Shown piece after piece: positions 7,807-15,910 of a stretch of DNA of 64,000 nt. Position 1 is the stretch's first letter, and each line of letters opens with the position of its first letter. The translations under genes and the position numbers were made by a program. The notes below the pieces were generated by a model. The model was given only the letters and a program-made list of their open reading frames with translations. It made no database searches and had not been told where the DNA came from. Source of the stretch: Facklamia sp. 7083-14-GEN3 (lineage in GTDB: Bacteria; Bacillota; Bacilli; Lactobacillales; Aerococcaceae). The stretch lies in contig NZ_JANSGD010000001.1 in NCBI RefSeq assembly GCF_024742075.1, forward strand, positions 310,001 through 374,000, given 5' to 3'.

Positions 7807-10800
7807 TTATTCATAATACACTTCTTCAGTCACAGTTTCACTGTTTTCTGGGTCTGTTGGTAATAGGTTACCGTTTTCATCGGTGTTTTCAGAACTTGAT
7901 TCATCTTCTTCATTAGTTGTTTCTTCTGTAGTGGTAGTTGATGTCGTCGTTTCCTCAATTGATCTCATGTAAGCAGTCCAAAAACGTGCGGTGTCTTGGT
8001 CACTAGCATTAAACATGAAATTATAAGAGAGTGGAGCAGCAGGATTTGAATTTTTAAAGAGGTCTTGCTTAATTGGTCCATTTAAGTTAGCAATTCGGTT
8101 ATTATAGGTAATGTTTCCAGGTAAAGTACCTGTAATTGCTACAATGTTTTGACTAACCACAGAAGCAGGTTGTGCAAAGACTTCATTAGAACCAAAGATG
8201 TCCGGACGAACTCTAAACAAGGCATTGGCAATATTAGCCCAATATACTTGCGAGCGAACCGATTCATTTCCAAGTCCATCATTAGGATTCACGAAATATT
8301 CATTATATTGTGAATCATAGCCTGCCCAAGTACCTATGGTAATAGAAGGTGTCGAGGCAATAAACCACAAATCTTTAGCGTTCTCACTAGTTCCAGATTT
8401 TGCAATCCAATCTCCTGGTACCTGTAGATTGGACTTGGCATATTGTCCTGAACCAAATTCAGTGGTATCTCTTAAAATATCTACCATTAAGTAATTTGTA
8501 TCTTCACTAAAAACTTTCTGTGGTTCTACTTCTTGCTCAAATACAGTATTTCCAAAAGAATCAACAATTTTACTAATAATATGCCCTTGAATATAATAAC
8601 CATTATTAGCAAAAGTTGAGAAAGCAGACGTTTGTTCAAAAACAGTCGGTCCTGTGTTTACTCCACCAATAGAAAAAGCAAGGTTGTATGTCTCTTCTTC
8701 ATCATAAGCTAATCCCTCTTTAAATCCCATTAAGTTGAGGTAATCATAAACTGGGACATTTTGCTGTATTAATCCTTGATAAATTCGGATAGTTGGTAAG
8801 TTAAGAGACTTGGCCAAAGATTCTCTAGCAGAGATAAATTTATTAGAAATCGATTCTCCATAATTTGTCGGTTTCCATTCAGTCCCGTCGGGATAAGTTT
8901 CTACAAATGGCGTATCAGGAATAATTGTAGCAGGGGCAATGAGGTTGTTTTCAATTGCCGGTGCATAGACAGCCAGTGGTTTGATAGTTGAACCAGGAGA
9001 GCGACGAGTGGCAAATGCATGATCAATTTGATTATTTTCATAATCAGTTCCTGCCACAAATCCTAATACTTTTCCACTGGTATTTTCAATAACCACAACA
9101 CCTGTTTGTATGTTTTCAACATAATAAATTTCTTCACCAGAGCTAGGATCTGTATAAACGCCGTCATAGCTTACACCTAATGAGTTTACATTTTCCCTGG
9201 CTGTTTCCTGTAACTGATCATAAATTGCTTTATCAATAGTGGAATAAACTTTATAACCACCGGTACGTAGCTGATTTTCGGCTTCAGAATAATACTGATT
9301 ATATAAGTCAATATCTTTTAAAACTTCATTCATTTGATTTCCATCATCAGTAATATTCATCTCCATTAATATTTTAATTGTTTCACTCATTACTGTTTGA
9401 TACAGGTATGATTGACGCTCGATTGGGCGATTTTCAGGTTCAATAAAATCTTTGGTAATATCATAATTAATAGCTGCTTCGTATTCTTCTTTTGTAATAG
9501 CCTTATTACGATACATACTAAATAGAACAGCTTTCATACGATTGATACCCGGTTCAAAATCCTCTCTTAGTGAACTGTTGAAATCATAAGGAGTATAAGT
9601 ATAAGGATCTTGTGGTAAGCCGACTAGAAAGGCAGCTTGAGGTAAATTAACTTCATCTGGTTCTTTGCCAAAAATTCCTTCAGATGCTTCGCGAATTCCT
9701 GCAATATTGTCTCCTTCATTATTGCGTCCAAAAGGCGACACATTCAGATAGGCGTTCAATATTTCATCTTTTGTGAAGTATTTTTCCAATCTTAAAGCCA
9801 ATAGAATTTCATTAGCTTTTCTAAAGAAAGTAACATCATTTGTCAATAATTGTTGCTTAACTAATTGTTGAGTTAAGGTGGATCCTCCAGTACCTGATCC
9901 TGAAATGAGTGTTTGAAGAATTGCTCTCAATGTTGACTTTGGATTAACTCCTATATGATCATAGAAGGCCTGGTCTTCTATAGAAATTAAACCATCTTGA
10001 ATATAAGGTGAAATATCTTCTAAATTGGCAACAGATCTAACTACATCTGATCTTATGTCAGCAATAATGTCACCAGAGTTATAATATAGACTGGATTGTT
10101 GCTCAACTTGATTAATAGCTTCAGCCATCTCCTGTTTACTTGGTGGAGTCGTATCAGATACTAAAGAAGTAAAATAGCCTAATCCAACTCCTGAGAAGAG
10201 AAAGCAAAAAAGCAGGCCAACAACAACTAAATAGACGAACAGACGCTTAAACACATTAAAAATAATAGAAATAACCAAGGAAACTTTAGAAGCCCAGTCA
10301 AGACCTTCCAAAGAAAGTTGACTACGTGCTTCTTTTTTTCTTTGTCTCCGTTTATCAAGATAAGATTGGAAAAAATTTTTATTCGATGAATACTTATCAT
10401 TTTCATTCTCTGGTGTTTCTTCAGCTTCTTGATGAGGGGGTCTATTTGATTTCATAGCGTTCGGACTAGAATTGGCCGTATCTTTATCATTGATGGAATC
10501 ATCAAAAGACTTCCTTTTAAGATTTAACTCACCAAGAGGTTCAGTATTTTGAAATGTTTTATCGGCAGAATCATTTTTTTCAATGGAATCTTTTATTAAG
10601 CCTTTTGAATTTTTATTGAGAGTAGGCTCTTTTTCCGATCTGATGGATTGATTCTGGATAGGTACTATCGGATTTTTATCCTTATTAGAATGAGAAGAAG
10701 TTTTATCAAAATTATTTAAACTTTCATTTTCAAGTTCATTAATTCTTTTTAATCTTCTTGCCCGAGCTTCTTCGCTATTTATATAGTTAGAAGATTTTTG

Positions 10801-10902
10801 ATTAGTTAATCTTTGCCGCCTTTGTTTGAGAGTAGGCTTGATATCTTTTGAGTGATGACCCTCCAAAGGTGGCAGATGATTCTTGCTTTCTTTATTAGTC
10901 AT
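7807..10902 (-). CDS. Class A penicillin-binding protein (bifunctional transglycosylase/transpeptidase)
   Basis: This is a membrane-anchored peptidoglycan synthase of 1031 residues. A long charged cytoplasmic region (1-205) precedes one membrane segment (about 218-244). The GT51 glycosyltransferase domain follows, with ISIEDQAFYDH (catalytic Glu near 309) and GGSTLTQQ (339-346). The transpeptidase domain has SxxK at STIK 638-641, SxN at SLN 699-701 and KSGTSE at 835-840. The last 50 or so residues are a Thr/Glu/Asn-rich low-complexity tail. Class A PBPs are usually 700-900 residues, so both extensions are long. It lies 26 bases downstream of trhO with no terminator between, so the two may be co-transcribed. 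I do not assign a PBP number. Confidence 0.93.
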   Translation of the reverse strand: MTNKESKNHLPPLEGHHSKDIKPTLKQRRQRLTNQKSSNYINSEEARARRLKRINELENESLNNFDKTSSHSNKDKNPIVPIQNQSIRSEKEPTLNKNSKGLIKDSIEKNDSADKTFQNTEPLGELNLKRKSFDDSINDKDTANSSPNAMKSNRPPHQEAEETPENENDKYSSNKNFFQSYLDKRRQRKKEARSQLSLEGLDWASKVSLVISIIFNVFKRLFVYLVVVGLLFCFLFSGVGLGYFTSLVSDTTPPSKQEMAEAINQVEQQSSLYYNSGDIIADIRSDVVRSVANLEDISPYIQDGLISIEDQAFYDHIGVNPKSTLRAILQTLISGSGTGGSTLTQQLVKQQLLTNDVTFFRKANEILLALRLEKYFTKDEILNAYLNVSPFGRNNEGDNIAGIREASEGIFGKEPDEVNLPQAAFLVGLPQDPYTYTPYDFNSSLREDFEPGINRMKAVLFSMYRNKAITKEEYEAAINYDITKDFIEPENRPIERQSYLYQTVMSETIKILMEMNITDDGNQMNEVLKDIDLYNQYYSEAENQLRTGGYKVYSTIDKAIYDQLQETARENVNSLGVSYDGVYTDPSSGEEIYYVENIQTGVVVIENTSGKVLGFVAGTDYENNQIDHAFATRRSPGSTIKPLAVYAPAIENNLIAPATIIPDTPFVETYPDGTEWKPTNYGESISNKFISARESLAKSLNLPTIRIYQGLIQQNVPVYDYLNLMGFKEGLAYDEEETYNLAFSIGGVNTGPTVFEQTSAFSTFANNGYYIQGHIISKIVDSFGNTVFEQEVEPQKVFSEDTNYLMVDILRDTTEFGSGQYAKSNLQVPGDWIAKSGTSENAKDLWFIASTPSITIGTWAGYDSQYNEYFVNPNDGLGNESVRSQVYWANIANALFRVRPDIFGSNEVFAQPASVVSQNIVAITGTLPGNITYNNRIANLNGPIKQDLFKNSNPAAPLSYNFMFNASDQDTARFWTAYMRSIEETTTSTTTTEETTNEEDESSSENTDENGNLLPTDPENSETVTEEVYYE

Positions 10903-10928
10903 TTCATTATCCCCTTTATCGGCTTAAA

Positions 10929-11900
10929 TTATGCAGAGTGAGATTTATTTAAGCTTTCTCCTATTGCGTTTAGTCTTTCTTCCCATTCATCTGTGGAAAG
11001 ATTATGCTTAATCACATAACGGTTACGAGGATGGCGTCGACAAGCTTCACTACATCCGCGTAAATACTTATCTTCATTTGCTTCAGAAGCTAATATTTGT
11101 TCATTACATTCTGGGTTGGCACAATTAACATATCTTTCACAAGGTGTCCCATCAAAATAATCTTTTCCGACTACTGTTGGATTTACTTGGTTAATTGGAA
11201 CAGCAATTCTTTCATCGAAGACATACATTTTACCATCCCATAGTTCACCTTTTGTTTCTGGATCTTTTCCATATGTATCAATACCACCATGTAATTGTCC
11301 TACGTCTTTAAAACCTTCTTTTAATAACCAACCTGAAAATTTTTCACAGCGGATACCACCGGTACAATAGACAACTACACGTTTGTCCATAAATTTCTCT
11401 TTATTCTCTTTAACCCAGTCAGGAAGTTCGCGGAAATTGCGAATTTCAGGTCGGACAGCCCCCTTAAAATGACCTAAATCATATTCGTAATCATTGCGAG
11501 TGTCAAGCACAACCGTATCCTCATCAAGTAGGGCGTCTTTAAATTCTTTAGGGGATAGATATTGTCCAGTAATTTCATGAGGGTCGATATCTTCATCTAA
11601 ATTTAAAGCAACAATTTCTTCGCGAGTTCTTACATACATCTTTTTATGCGCATAATCGTCCGCTGGATCTTGCTTGAACCATAAATCTTCAAAGCCTTCT
11701 AAGGAATGAACATAGTCCATATATTTTTGCGTTTGGTCAAGGGTACCTGAAACTGTTCCATTAATTCCTTCTTCACCAACCAAAACGCGCCCCTTTAGGC
11801 CAATGCGGCGACAAAACTCTAAATGCTCTTTGGCAAATAATTCAGGGTCGTCAATTTTTTGATATTTATAATATAACAATACGCGATAATTTTTTTCCAT
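10929..11900 (-). CDS. trhO: tRNA uridine(34) hydroxylase, rhodanese family
   Basis: A 323-residue rhodanese-like enzyme of the TrhO (YbfQ/YceA) family, which forms 5-hydroxyuridine at tRNA position 34 in an oxygen-dependent, prephenate-independent reaction. It has an N-terminal ferredoxin-like domain with [13 protein letters not shown], a central rhodanese domain with [10 protein letters not shown] and active-site loop CTGGIRC (Cys at about 169 and 175), and a C-terminal cysteine-rich zinc-like region ([12 protein letters not shown]). The ATG at 11900 follows AGGAGGT, so the 13 upstream in-frame residues are untranslated. A TTGTGA-17-TATAAT promoter lies just upstream. Confidence 0.92.
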   Translation of the reverse strand: MEKNYRVLLYYKYQKIDDPELFAKEHLEFCRRIGLKGRVLVGEEGINGTVSGTLDQTQKYMDYVHSLEGFEDLWFKQDPADDYAHKKMYVRTREEIVALNLDEDIDPHEITGQYLSPKEFKDALLDEDTVVLDTRNDYEYDLGHFKGAVRPEIRNFRELPDWVKENKEKFMDKRVVVYCTGGIRCEKFSGWLLKEGFKDVGQLHGGIDTYGKDPETKGELWDGKMYVFDERIAVPINQVNPTVVGKDYFDGTPCERYVNCANPECNEQILASEANEDKYLRGCSEACRRHPRNRYVIKHNLSTDEWEERLNAIGESLNKSHSA

Positions 11901-11947
11901 AATAAACCTCCTGTAGTTGCAAGCTACATTTATTTTCATATCTTTAT

Positions 11948-11976
11948 ATTATACGTAAAGCCAGTAAAAGTCACAA
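11948..11976 (-). promoter_or_regulatory. Promoter for trhO (and probably the PBP gene)
   Basis: On the minus strand TTGTGA (complement of 11971-11976), 17-base spacer, TATAAT (complement of 11948-11953). It lies 47 bases upstream of the trhO start. Confidence 0.78.
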
Positions 11977-12070
11977 GTTTTTACCATTTTTAATCTGATT
12001 GTTAAATAAGTCTATTACAATTAGGTCAAATCAACTTTTATAAAATCTAGCTCAGTAAATTTTCAATAAT

Positions 12071-12104
12071 AAAAAAATCAGAAGTTGTAACTTCTGACTT
12101 TTGT
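12071..12104. terminator. Hairpin terminator between folT and trhO
   Basis: A 9-bp inverted repeat (12078-12086 with 12089-12097), flanked by A-rich and T-rich runs on both sides. It could terminate transcription coming from folT on the minus strand. Confidence 0.65.
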
Positions 12105-12130
12105 TTGAATTTATAAGGTGATTCATAAAT

Positions 12131-12152
12131 AGTAAGTAGTGCGTTACTTACT
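12131..12152. repeat. AT-rich hairpin downstream of folT
   Basis: A perfect 8-bp inverted repeat (12131-12138 with 12145-12152) around a 6-base loop. It has no clear U-run, so it may be an mRNA 3' structure rather than a terminator. Together with the hairpin at 12071 it fills the 273-base gap between trhO and folT. Confidence 0.45.
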
Positions 12153-12173
12153 TAATGTTTATTAACTTTCAGT

Positions 12174-12731
12174 TTAAAATTGGAATTTTTTGATTAAACG
12201 ATCCATAACAGGTAATTTTAAGATTAGTACTAGGATAATGGTATTCAATGGTAGCGAAACGGCATTTTTGGCGATACGAATTGGCATGAATGCTGCCCAA
12301 GCTTTACCTTGCATCATTTTAATCCATAATGATCCAAATCCTAAATTTACGATAAAGGTTACTAAAACTACTGCCATTAGGATGTTTTTCCAATTATGTT
12401 CTTTACGCCATAAGAACCAACCGTAAATGAACCCCGCTAAACCAGCACTAAAAGTATAACCGAAGAAGAAGCTATAGCCATTTAGAAGAGCTGTAATAAT
12501 ATCGTTAGCCATCGACAGAACAATAGCCCACCATGGACCAATAATAGCACTAGAAATAGCTGTTCCGATGAAGCCAACACCAATTTGAGCAATTTCACCT
12601 ACTCTAAATGCAGGAATATAGGCTAACATGATACGGAAAGCTAGCAACAAAGCCATGGTTGTTAATTGAAGGGTGGTTAATTTCCCTTTATTACCATAAG
12701 AACTAACGCGACGAGAATCAGTTTTTTGCAT
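12174..12731 (-). CDS. folT: Folate ECF transporter substrate-binding (S) component
   Basis: A 185-residue membrane protein with about six hydrophobic segments and the FolT pattern (an AFRIMLAYIPAFRVGEIAQ region, FIGTAISSAIIGPWWAI, and FFFGYTFSAGLAGFIYG). FolT binds folates and works with a shared energy-coupling EcfA/EcfA'/EcfT module that is encoded elsewhere, since none is in this window. I chose the ATG at 12731, which has AAGGAGCG upstream; the longer open frame reaching 12845 runs through a structured leader. That leader matches a tetrahydrofolate riboswitch, which independently supports the folate assignment. Confidence 0.9.
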   Translation of the reverse strand: MQKTDSRRVSSYGNKGKLTTLQLTTMALLLAFRIMLAYIPAFRVGEIAQIGVGFIGTAISSAIIGPWWAIVLSMANDIITALLNGYSFFFGYTFSAGLAGFIYGWFLWRKEHNWKNILMAVVLVTFIVNLGFGSLWIKMMQGKAWAAFMPIRIAKNAVSLPLNTIILVLILKLPVMDRLIKKFQF

Positions 12732-12783
12732 AAAAAATACGCTCCTTTTTTTTTGACAAGAGAGCGCTACAAATAATATTAAT

Positions 12784-12880
12784 GCAGCGAATGCAAAGAT
12801 AGTATCGCAAGAATAAATTCTTTTCGTTTGTTGGCCACATCCCATCCAACAACACTTGACGTTCTATCTTTTACTCTGTC
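12784..12880 (-). ncRNA. Tetrahydrofolate (THF) riboswitch
   Basis: Reading the minus strand, a GAGTA element (12876-12872) is followed by AAGATAG (12870-12864), which pairs with CTATCTT (12802-12796). The inner hairpin TTGTTGG/CCAACAA carries the conserved GGATGGGATGT loop with GGGATGT at 12843-12837. A TTTGCAT stretch (12797-12791) follows the 3' strand of the helix, as in the THF-I consensus. It sits about 55 bases upstream of the folT ATG. In this class the RNA senses reduced folates and represses downstream folate transport or synthesis genes; whether control here is at translation or termination is not clear. Confidence 0.82.
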
Positions 12881-12950
12881 TAATGATATGAATCATTGTA
12901 ACGCAATTTTAAAGAAATTGAAAGGGGAGAAATCGATTTCGCTTTACTTG

Positions 12951-12959
12951 TGCTATAAT
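12951..12959 (+). promoter_or_regulatory. Extended -10 promoter for the lipid kinase gene
   Basis: TGCTATAAT (12951-12959) lies 21 bases before the ATG at 12981. I see no good -35, as often with extended -10 promoters. Confidence 0.6.
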
Positions 12960-12980
12960 ATAGTAAAAAGGAGGGTCCAT

Positions 12981-13910
12981 ATGAAGAGAGTTTTAATTAT
13001 CGCTAATCCAGGTTCAGGTAAAGGAAAGGCTACAGCTTATGCTGAACAGCTAGCTGATTTGTTAGTTAATACGTATGATGCTCAAGTCGATCATCGAACA
13101 ACTCAAAAACCTCAAGATGCATTTGATTGGGCTAAAAACACCTCGGCCGATGAATATGATACGGTTATTTGTTTGGGTGGTGATGGTACTATTAATGAGG
13201 TGATATTTGGTTTGATGGAGAATTCAAAACCGCCTCATTTTGCTTTTTTACCTCTAGGGACGGTAAATGATTTAGCAAGGTCTTTAGGAATTTCTTTAAA
13301 CCCAGAGGAAGCCATAAAACAATTTCAATCATTAGAGTTAAAAAAATTAGATATCGGTCAAGTCAATGAGCAATACTTTGCGAATGTTCTAGCTCTAGGG
13401 GCCATTCCTTCAGCCGTATTCGAAACTGAATCCAAAGTAAAAAACAAAATTGGAGTATTAGCTTACCTATTTGATGGTTTCAAAGCGATGTTCGAAGAAA
13501 ATGAGTTTGATTTAGCAATCAGTGTCGATGGGAAAGAATCTCATCTTCTTAAAACGAATCTTTTAATATTGACACTCACTTCTAGTGTGGGAGGAATGGA
13601 AAACCTTCTTTCACAAGATCATCTATTTGATGGATTAGGCCATCTTTATGCTTTTAAAGGTTCTTTAGCTGTTTCTAGCATAGCTACTTTTATTGAAGAA
13701 AAAGGCCTTCCACGTCATGATTTAGATAATGAGTCCATCTTGTCATTAACGGGTAAATCTTTCGCTATTAAAATTGCCTCTTTGAATGAAGAACGAGAAT
13801 TAAAGGCAAACATTGATGGTGATGAAGGTCCAAGTTTACCTTTAAATATAAAAATTCATGGTCAGGCGCTTTCTGTTTGGGTACCAAAAAAGAATAAGAC
13901 TAAGCTTTAG
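12981..13910 (+). CDS. Diacylglycerol kinase-family lipid kinase (DagK/YegS-like)
   Basis: A 309-residue soluble lipid kinase. The nucleotide-binding motif GGDGTINEV is near residue 70, the family start RVLIIANPGSGKGKA is at the N-terminus, and PLGTVNDLARSL near residue 92 is the conserved LGTxNDxAR segment. In Gram-positives the DgkB branch phosphorylates diacylglycerol formed during lipoteichoic acid synthesis, but YegS and BmrU relatives have other lipid substrates, so the substrate is open. The ATG at 12981 follows AAAAGGAGGG; the upstream in-frame extension crosses the THF riboswitch and is rejected. A second, unrelated integral-membrane kinase of the DgkA type is at 50086. Confidence 0.88.
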   Translation: MKRVLIIANPGSGKGKATAYAEQLADLLVNTYDAQVDHRTTQKPQDAFDWAKNTSADEYDTVICLGGDGTINEVIFGLMENSKPPHFAFLPLGTVNDLARSLGISLNPEEAIKQFQSLELKKLDIGQVNEQYFANVLALGAIPSAVFETESKVKNKIGVLAYLFDGFKAMFEENEFDLAISVDGKESHLLKTNLLILTLTSSVGGMENLLSQDHLFDGLGHLYAFKGSLAVSSIATFIEEKGLPRHDLDNESILSLTGKSFAIKIASLNEERELKANIDGDEGPSLPLNIKIHGQALSVWVPKKNKTKL

Positions 13911-13927
13911 GGTTAAATAGGAAATTG

Positions 13928-13936
13928 TGGTATAAT
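13928..13936 (+). promoter_or_regulatory. Extended -10 promoter upstream of the DUF2187 gene
   Basis: A TG-type extended element immediately precedes TATAAT at 13931-13936, 39 bases before the GTG start. Confidence 0.6.
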
Positions 13937-13974
13937 ATCATTTATAGAGGGTAATTTAAGGAAAGAGGGATAAC

Positions 13975-14406
13975 GTGTCAAAAAAACTTTCAGATGGGCA
14001 AAGAAGTCTAATTGAAAAAGAGTTAAGACGTGGAACAAGCAAGTCACGTATCGCTTCGTTATTAGATGTAGATTATGATACAGGTCTTGAAATGATTGAG
14101 TCAGTTAAACTAGCAATACGTCCAGAAATTGGGGATAAGATTACTTTCAAATTTAGAGAAAGTAGTATGACAGGAATAATTACAAAATTGCTTTCTAATA
14201 GTGCTGTTGTTGATATATATTGGCAAGAATCGGATATGATGATGCAGGATATTATAGAGGAAAAGACGATTGTTAACTTCAAGGATATTATTGATTTTGT
14301 ATCCTTACCACCTCAAGAAGAGGATAAGCATGTCATTCTTGATCCGCAACCTACTGTACACCTTAAAGGCACCAAGGAATACGATACATATACAGAAGAA
14401 GATTAA
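13975..14406 (+). CDS. DUF2187-domain protein with N-terminal helix-turn-helix-like segment
   Basis: A 143-residue protein of unknown function. Residues 1-45 look like a small helical, resolvase-type helix-turn-helix (KSRIASLLDVDYDTGLEMI). Residues 50-85 (IGDKITFKFRESSMTGIITK, then VVDIYW) fit the DUF2187/YkvS beta-barrel pattern, and the tail is acidic. The start is GTG at 13975 with GAAAGAGGG upstream; no ATG fits. It has its own promoter and terminator, so it is monocistronic. The combination suggests a nucleic-acid-binding protein, but that is inference. Confidence 0.7.
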   Translation: MSKKLSDGQRSLIEKELRRGTSKSRIASLLDVDYDTGLEMIESVKLAIRPEIGDKITFKFRESSMTGIITKLLSNSAVVDIYWQESDMMMQDIIEEKTIVNFKDIIDFVSLPPQEEDKHVILDPQPTVHLKGTKEYDTYTEED

Positions 14407-14407
14407 T

Positions 14408-14453
14408 AAAATAAGAGCGAGTCTATTATCAGACCTGCTCTTATTTTTTTAAA
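14408..14453 (+). terminator. Terminator after the DUF2187 gene
   Basis: An inverted repeat of about 15 bp with one G-U and one mismatch (AATAAGAGC... and ...GCTCTTATT), ending in TTTTTTT. A convergent minus-strand gene ends at 14465, so it may act in both directions. Confidence 0.85.
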
Positions 14454-14464
14454 AGATTTAACGA

Positions 14465-15430
14465 TTACAAGCTGAATTGTTTAATTTCATCGATAGCTTG
14501 TCGAAGTGTTTTATCCATTTGATTATTGGTCTCATTTTTTTCAAACTCTTCAATATGGTAGTAACTTAAAAAGCCATTAAACCAAGCGATTGGATCTGAA
14601 ATTTTTTCTTCAATAAATGGATAATATACCATCATTAATAAATTAATTTCTTCTAAAAGCCTATCGTAGATGTGAGGATTATTATTGTCAGTATAACTTT
14701 CTAGAAGAGCCTTTATATATAGGTAAGTGGAGTCTTGTTTATAAGAAACTAAAGATTGGCTATCAATCTTTTCTATCTTTTCAAACCATGCTAATTTTAA
14801 ATGGACTTGATAATTGTGAAATACGTAATGATGCAAAATATCACTTTTAACAAATTGACTAATTTCTTTATCGGATAATAAAGCAGTTAATACAGGATGT
14901 TTGAGAGAGTAATCTAGATTATAGAGAGTTTTGATTTCTTTTAAAAGTTCAAATAGAGTTAACTCTTTCAATTGTTTCACCTTAATATCTAACTCATCCG
15001 TATCAATAAGAAGTTGAAGTTCTTTAGAGAGAGCTTCTGCTTCTTTAATATTTTCAATTTGTTTAGCTATCAAAGAAACATCCCAATTTCTTCGACCAAA
15101 ATACTCTTTGATTTCATATAATTGAATCAATAATTCTTGATGAGAAAAAAGATAGGGTAAAGATTGAACGTAAAGCAGTGCTAATTCATGGTCAAGGTCT
15201 TGGATGGATTGTTCTGATAGAAAGCCTTGCCATAACTTTTTGACAGCTTGACTTTTATTTTGAATAATATGAATTGAAATTAATTCTTTAAAAACTTTAG
15301 GGGAAGGCTCTATCTGATAGCTTTCTTTCAAAAAGATGGTTGCACGTTCATAATCATTTTGTTCCAGTGCATTCATGGCTTTGCGATAGAAATTTTCGCT
15401 ATTATTTGGCATTTGAATAAGATCTGTCAA
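14465..15430 (-). CDS. TPR-like protein of unknown function
   Basis: A 321-residue soluble, helical, acidic protein. Residues about 14-47 form one recognisable tetratricopeptide-type repeat (FYRKAMNALEQNDYERATIF then LKESYQIEPSPKVFKELI); the rest is helical without a motif I can name. No signal peptide or membrane segment is seen. The start is TTG at 15430, 9 bases after AAGGAG; the first internal ATG is 7 codons in and badly spaced. It is divergent from the RNase H-like gene, 39 bases apart. Possibly a scaffold or RNA-linked TPR protein like others next to conserved LAB genes, but I assign no function. Confidence 0.72.
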   Translation of the reverse strand: MTDLIQMPNNSENFYRKAMNALEQNDYERATIFLKESYQIEPSPKVFKELISIHIIQNKSQAVKKLWQGFLSEQSIQDLDHELALLYVQSLPYLFSHQELLIQLYEIKEYFGRRNWDVSLIAKQIENIKEAEALSKELQLLIDTDELDIKVKQLKELTLFELLKEIKTLYNLDYSLKHPVLTALLSDKEISQFVKSDILHHYVFHNYQVHLKLAWFEKIEKIDSQSLVSYKQDSTYLYIKALLESYTDNNNPHIYDRLLEEINLLMMVYYPFIEEKISDPIAWFNGFLSYYHIEEFEKNETNNQMDKTLRQAIDEIKQFSL

Positions 15431-15469
15431 TTTAAGAGGCTCCTTTCATAAAGAGAGGGTGAAAAACGT

Positions 15470-15910
15470 ATGTGGATACAAATTGATGCTGCTTTTGATC
15501 CTAAAACTAAAGAAACAGGCTTAGCATTTTTAGTTTTCAATCCTGATCAAGTTAGTACATTCAAATTTTATACTACTGAATGCAAGGATAATCACCAAGC
15601 GGAGTTTATTGCATTAAGGTTAGCAATGCAATGGATTAAGCAAGAAAAATTAAAAACGGATCAACTCATTCAAATTAAAACTGATTCAAAGATTGTTTTC
15701 CAATCCATCGAAAAACGTTTTGCAAAGAAGGATTATTTTAGCAAGCTCTTAAAAGTCATTCTATCTGAAATGGATTGTTATCCTTTACTTTTTTTAAAAT
15801 GGATTCCTGAGAAAGAAAATCGAGCAGCTGATCAAGCGGCAAAACAAGCCTTACGTAAACAGGGAAAAGTAGAAATCTTAGATTCTTATTTATTTGTGGA
15901 CCAAAACTGA
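15470..15910 (+). CDS. RNase H-like fold protein (RNase HI family)
   Basis: A 146-residue protein of the reverse-transcriptase-like RNase HI family. Acidic residues fit the catalytic set: D6 in IQIDAAF, the Glu in HQAEFIALRLA (near 45), the Asp in IKTDSKIVF (near 71) and the Asp in RAADQAAKQAL (near 119). The basic protrusion of E. coli RNase HI is absent, as in YpdQ-type proteins. The likely role is cleavage of RNA in RNA:DNA hybrids, though activity of this subgroup varies. Its 3' end overlaps the convergent rlmL gene by 25 bases. Confidence 0.8.
   Translation: MWIQIDAAFDPKTKETGLAFLVFNPDQVSTFKFYTTECKDNHQAEFIALRLAMQWIKQEKLKTDQLIQIKTDSKIVFQSIEKRFAKKDYFSKLLKVILSEMDCYPLLFLKWIPEKENRAADQAAKQALRKQGKVEILDSYLFVDQN

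Noticed and set aside
12732-12845. 38-residue N-terminal extension of FolT
   Set aside because: It runs through the THF riboswitch and its start lacks a binding site, while the ATG at 12731 has AAGGAGCG.
12828-12980. 51-residue N-terminal extension of the lipid kinase
   Set aside because: It overlaps the riboswitch and the promoter; the ATG at 12981 has AAAAGGAGGG and matches the family start.
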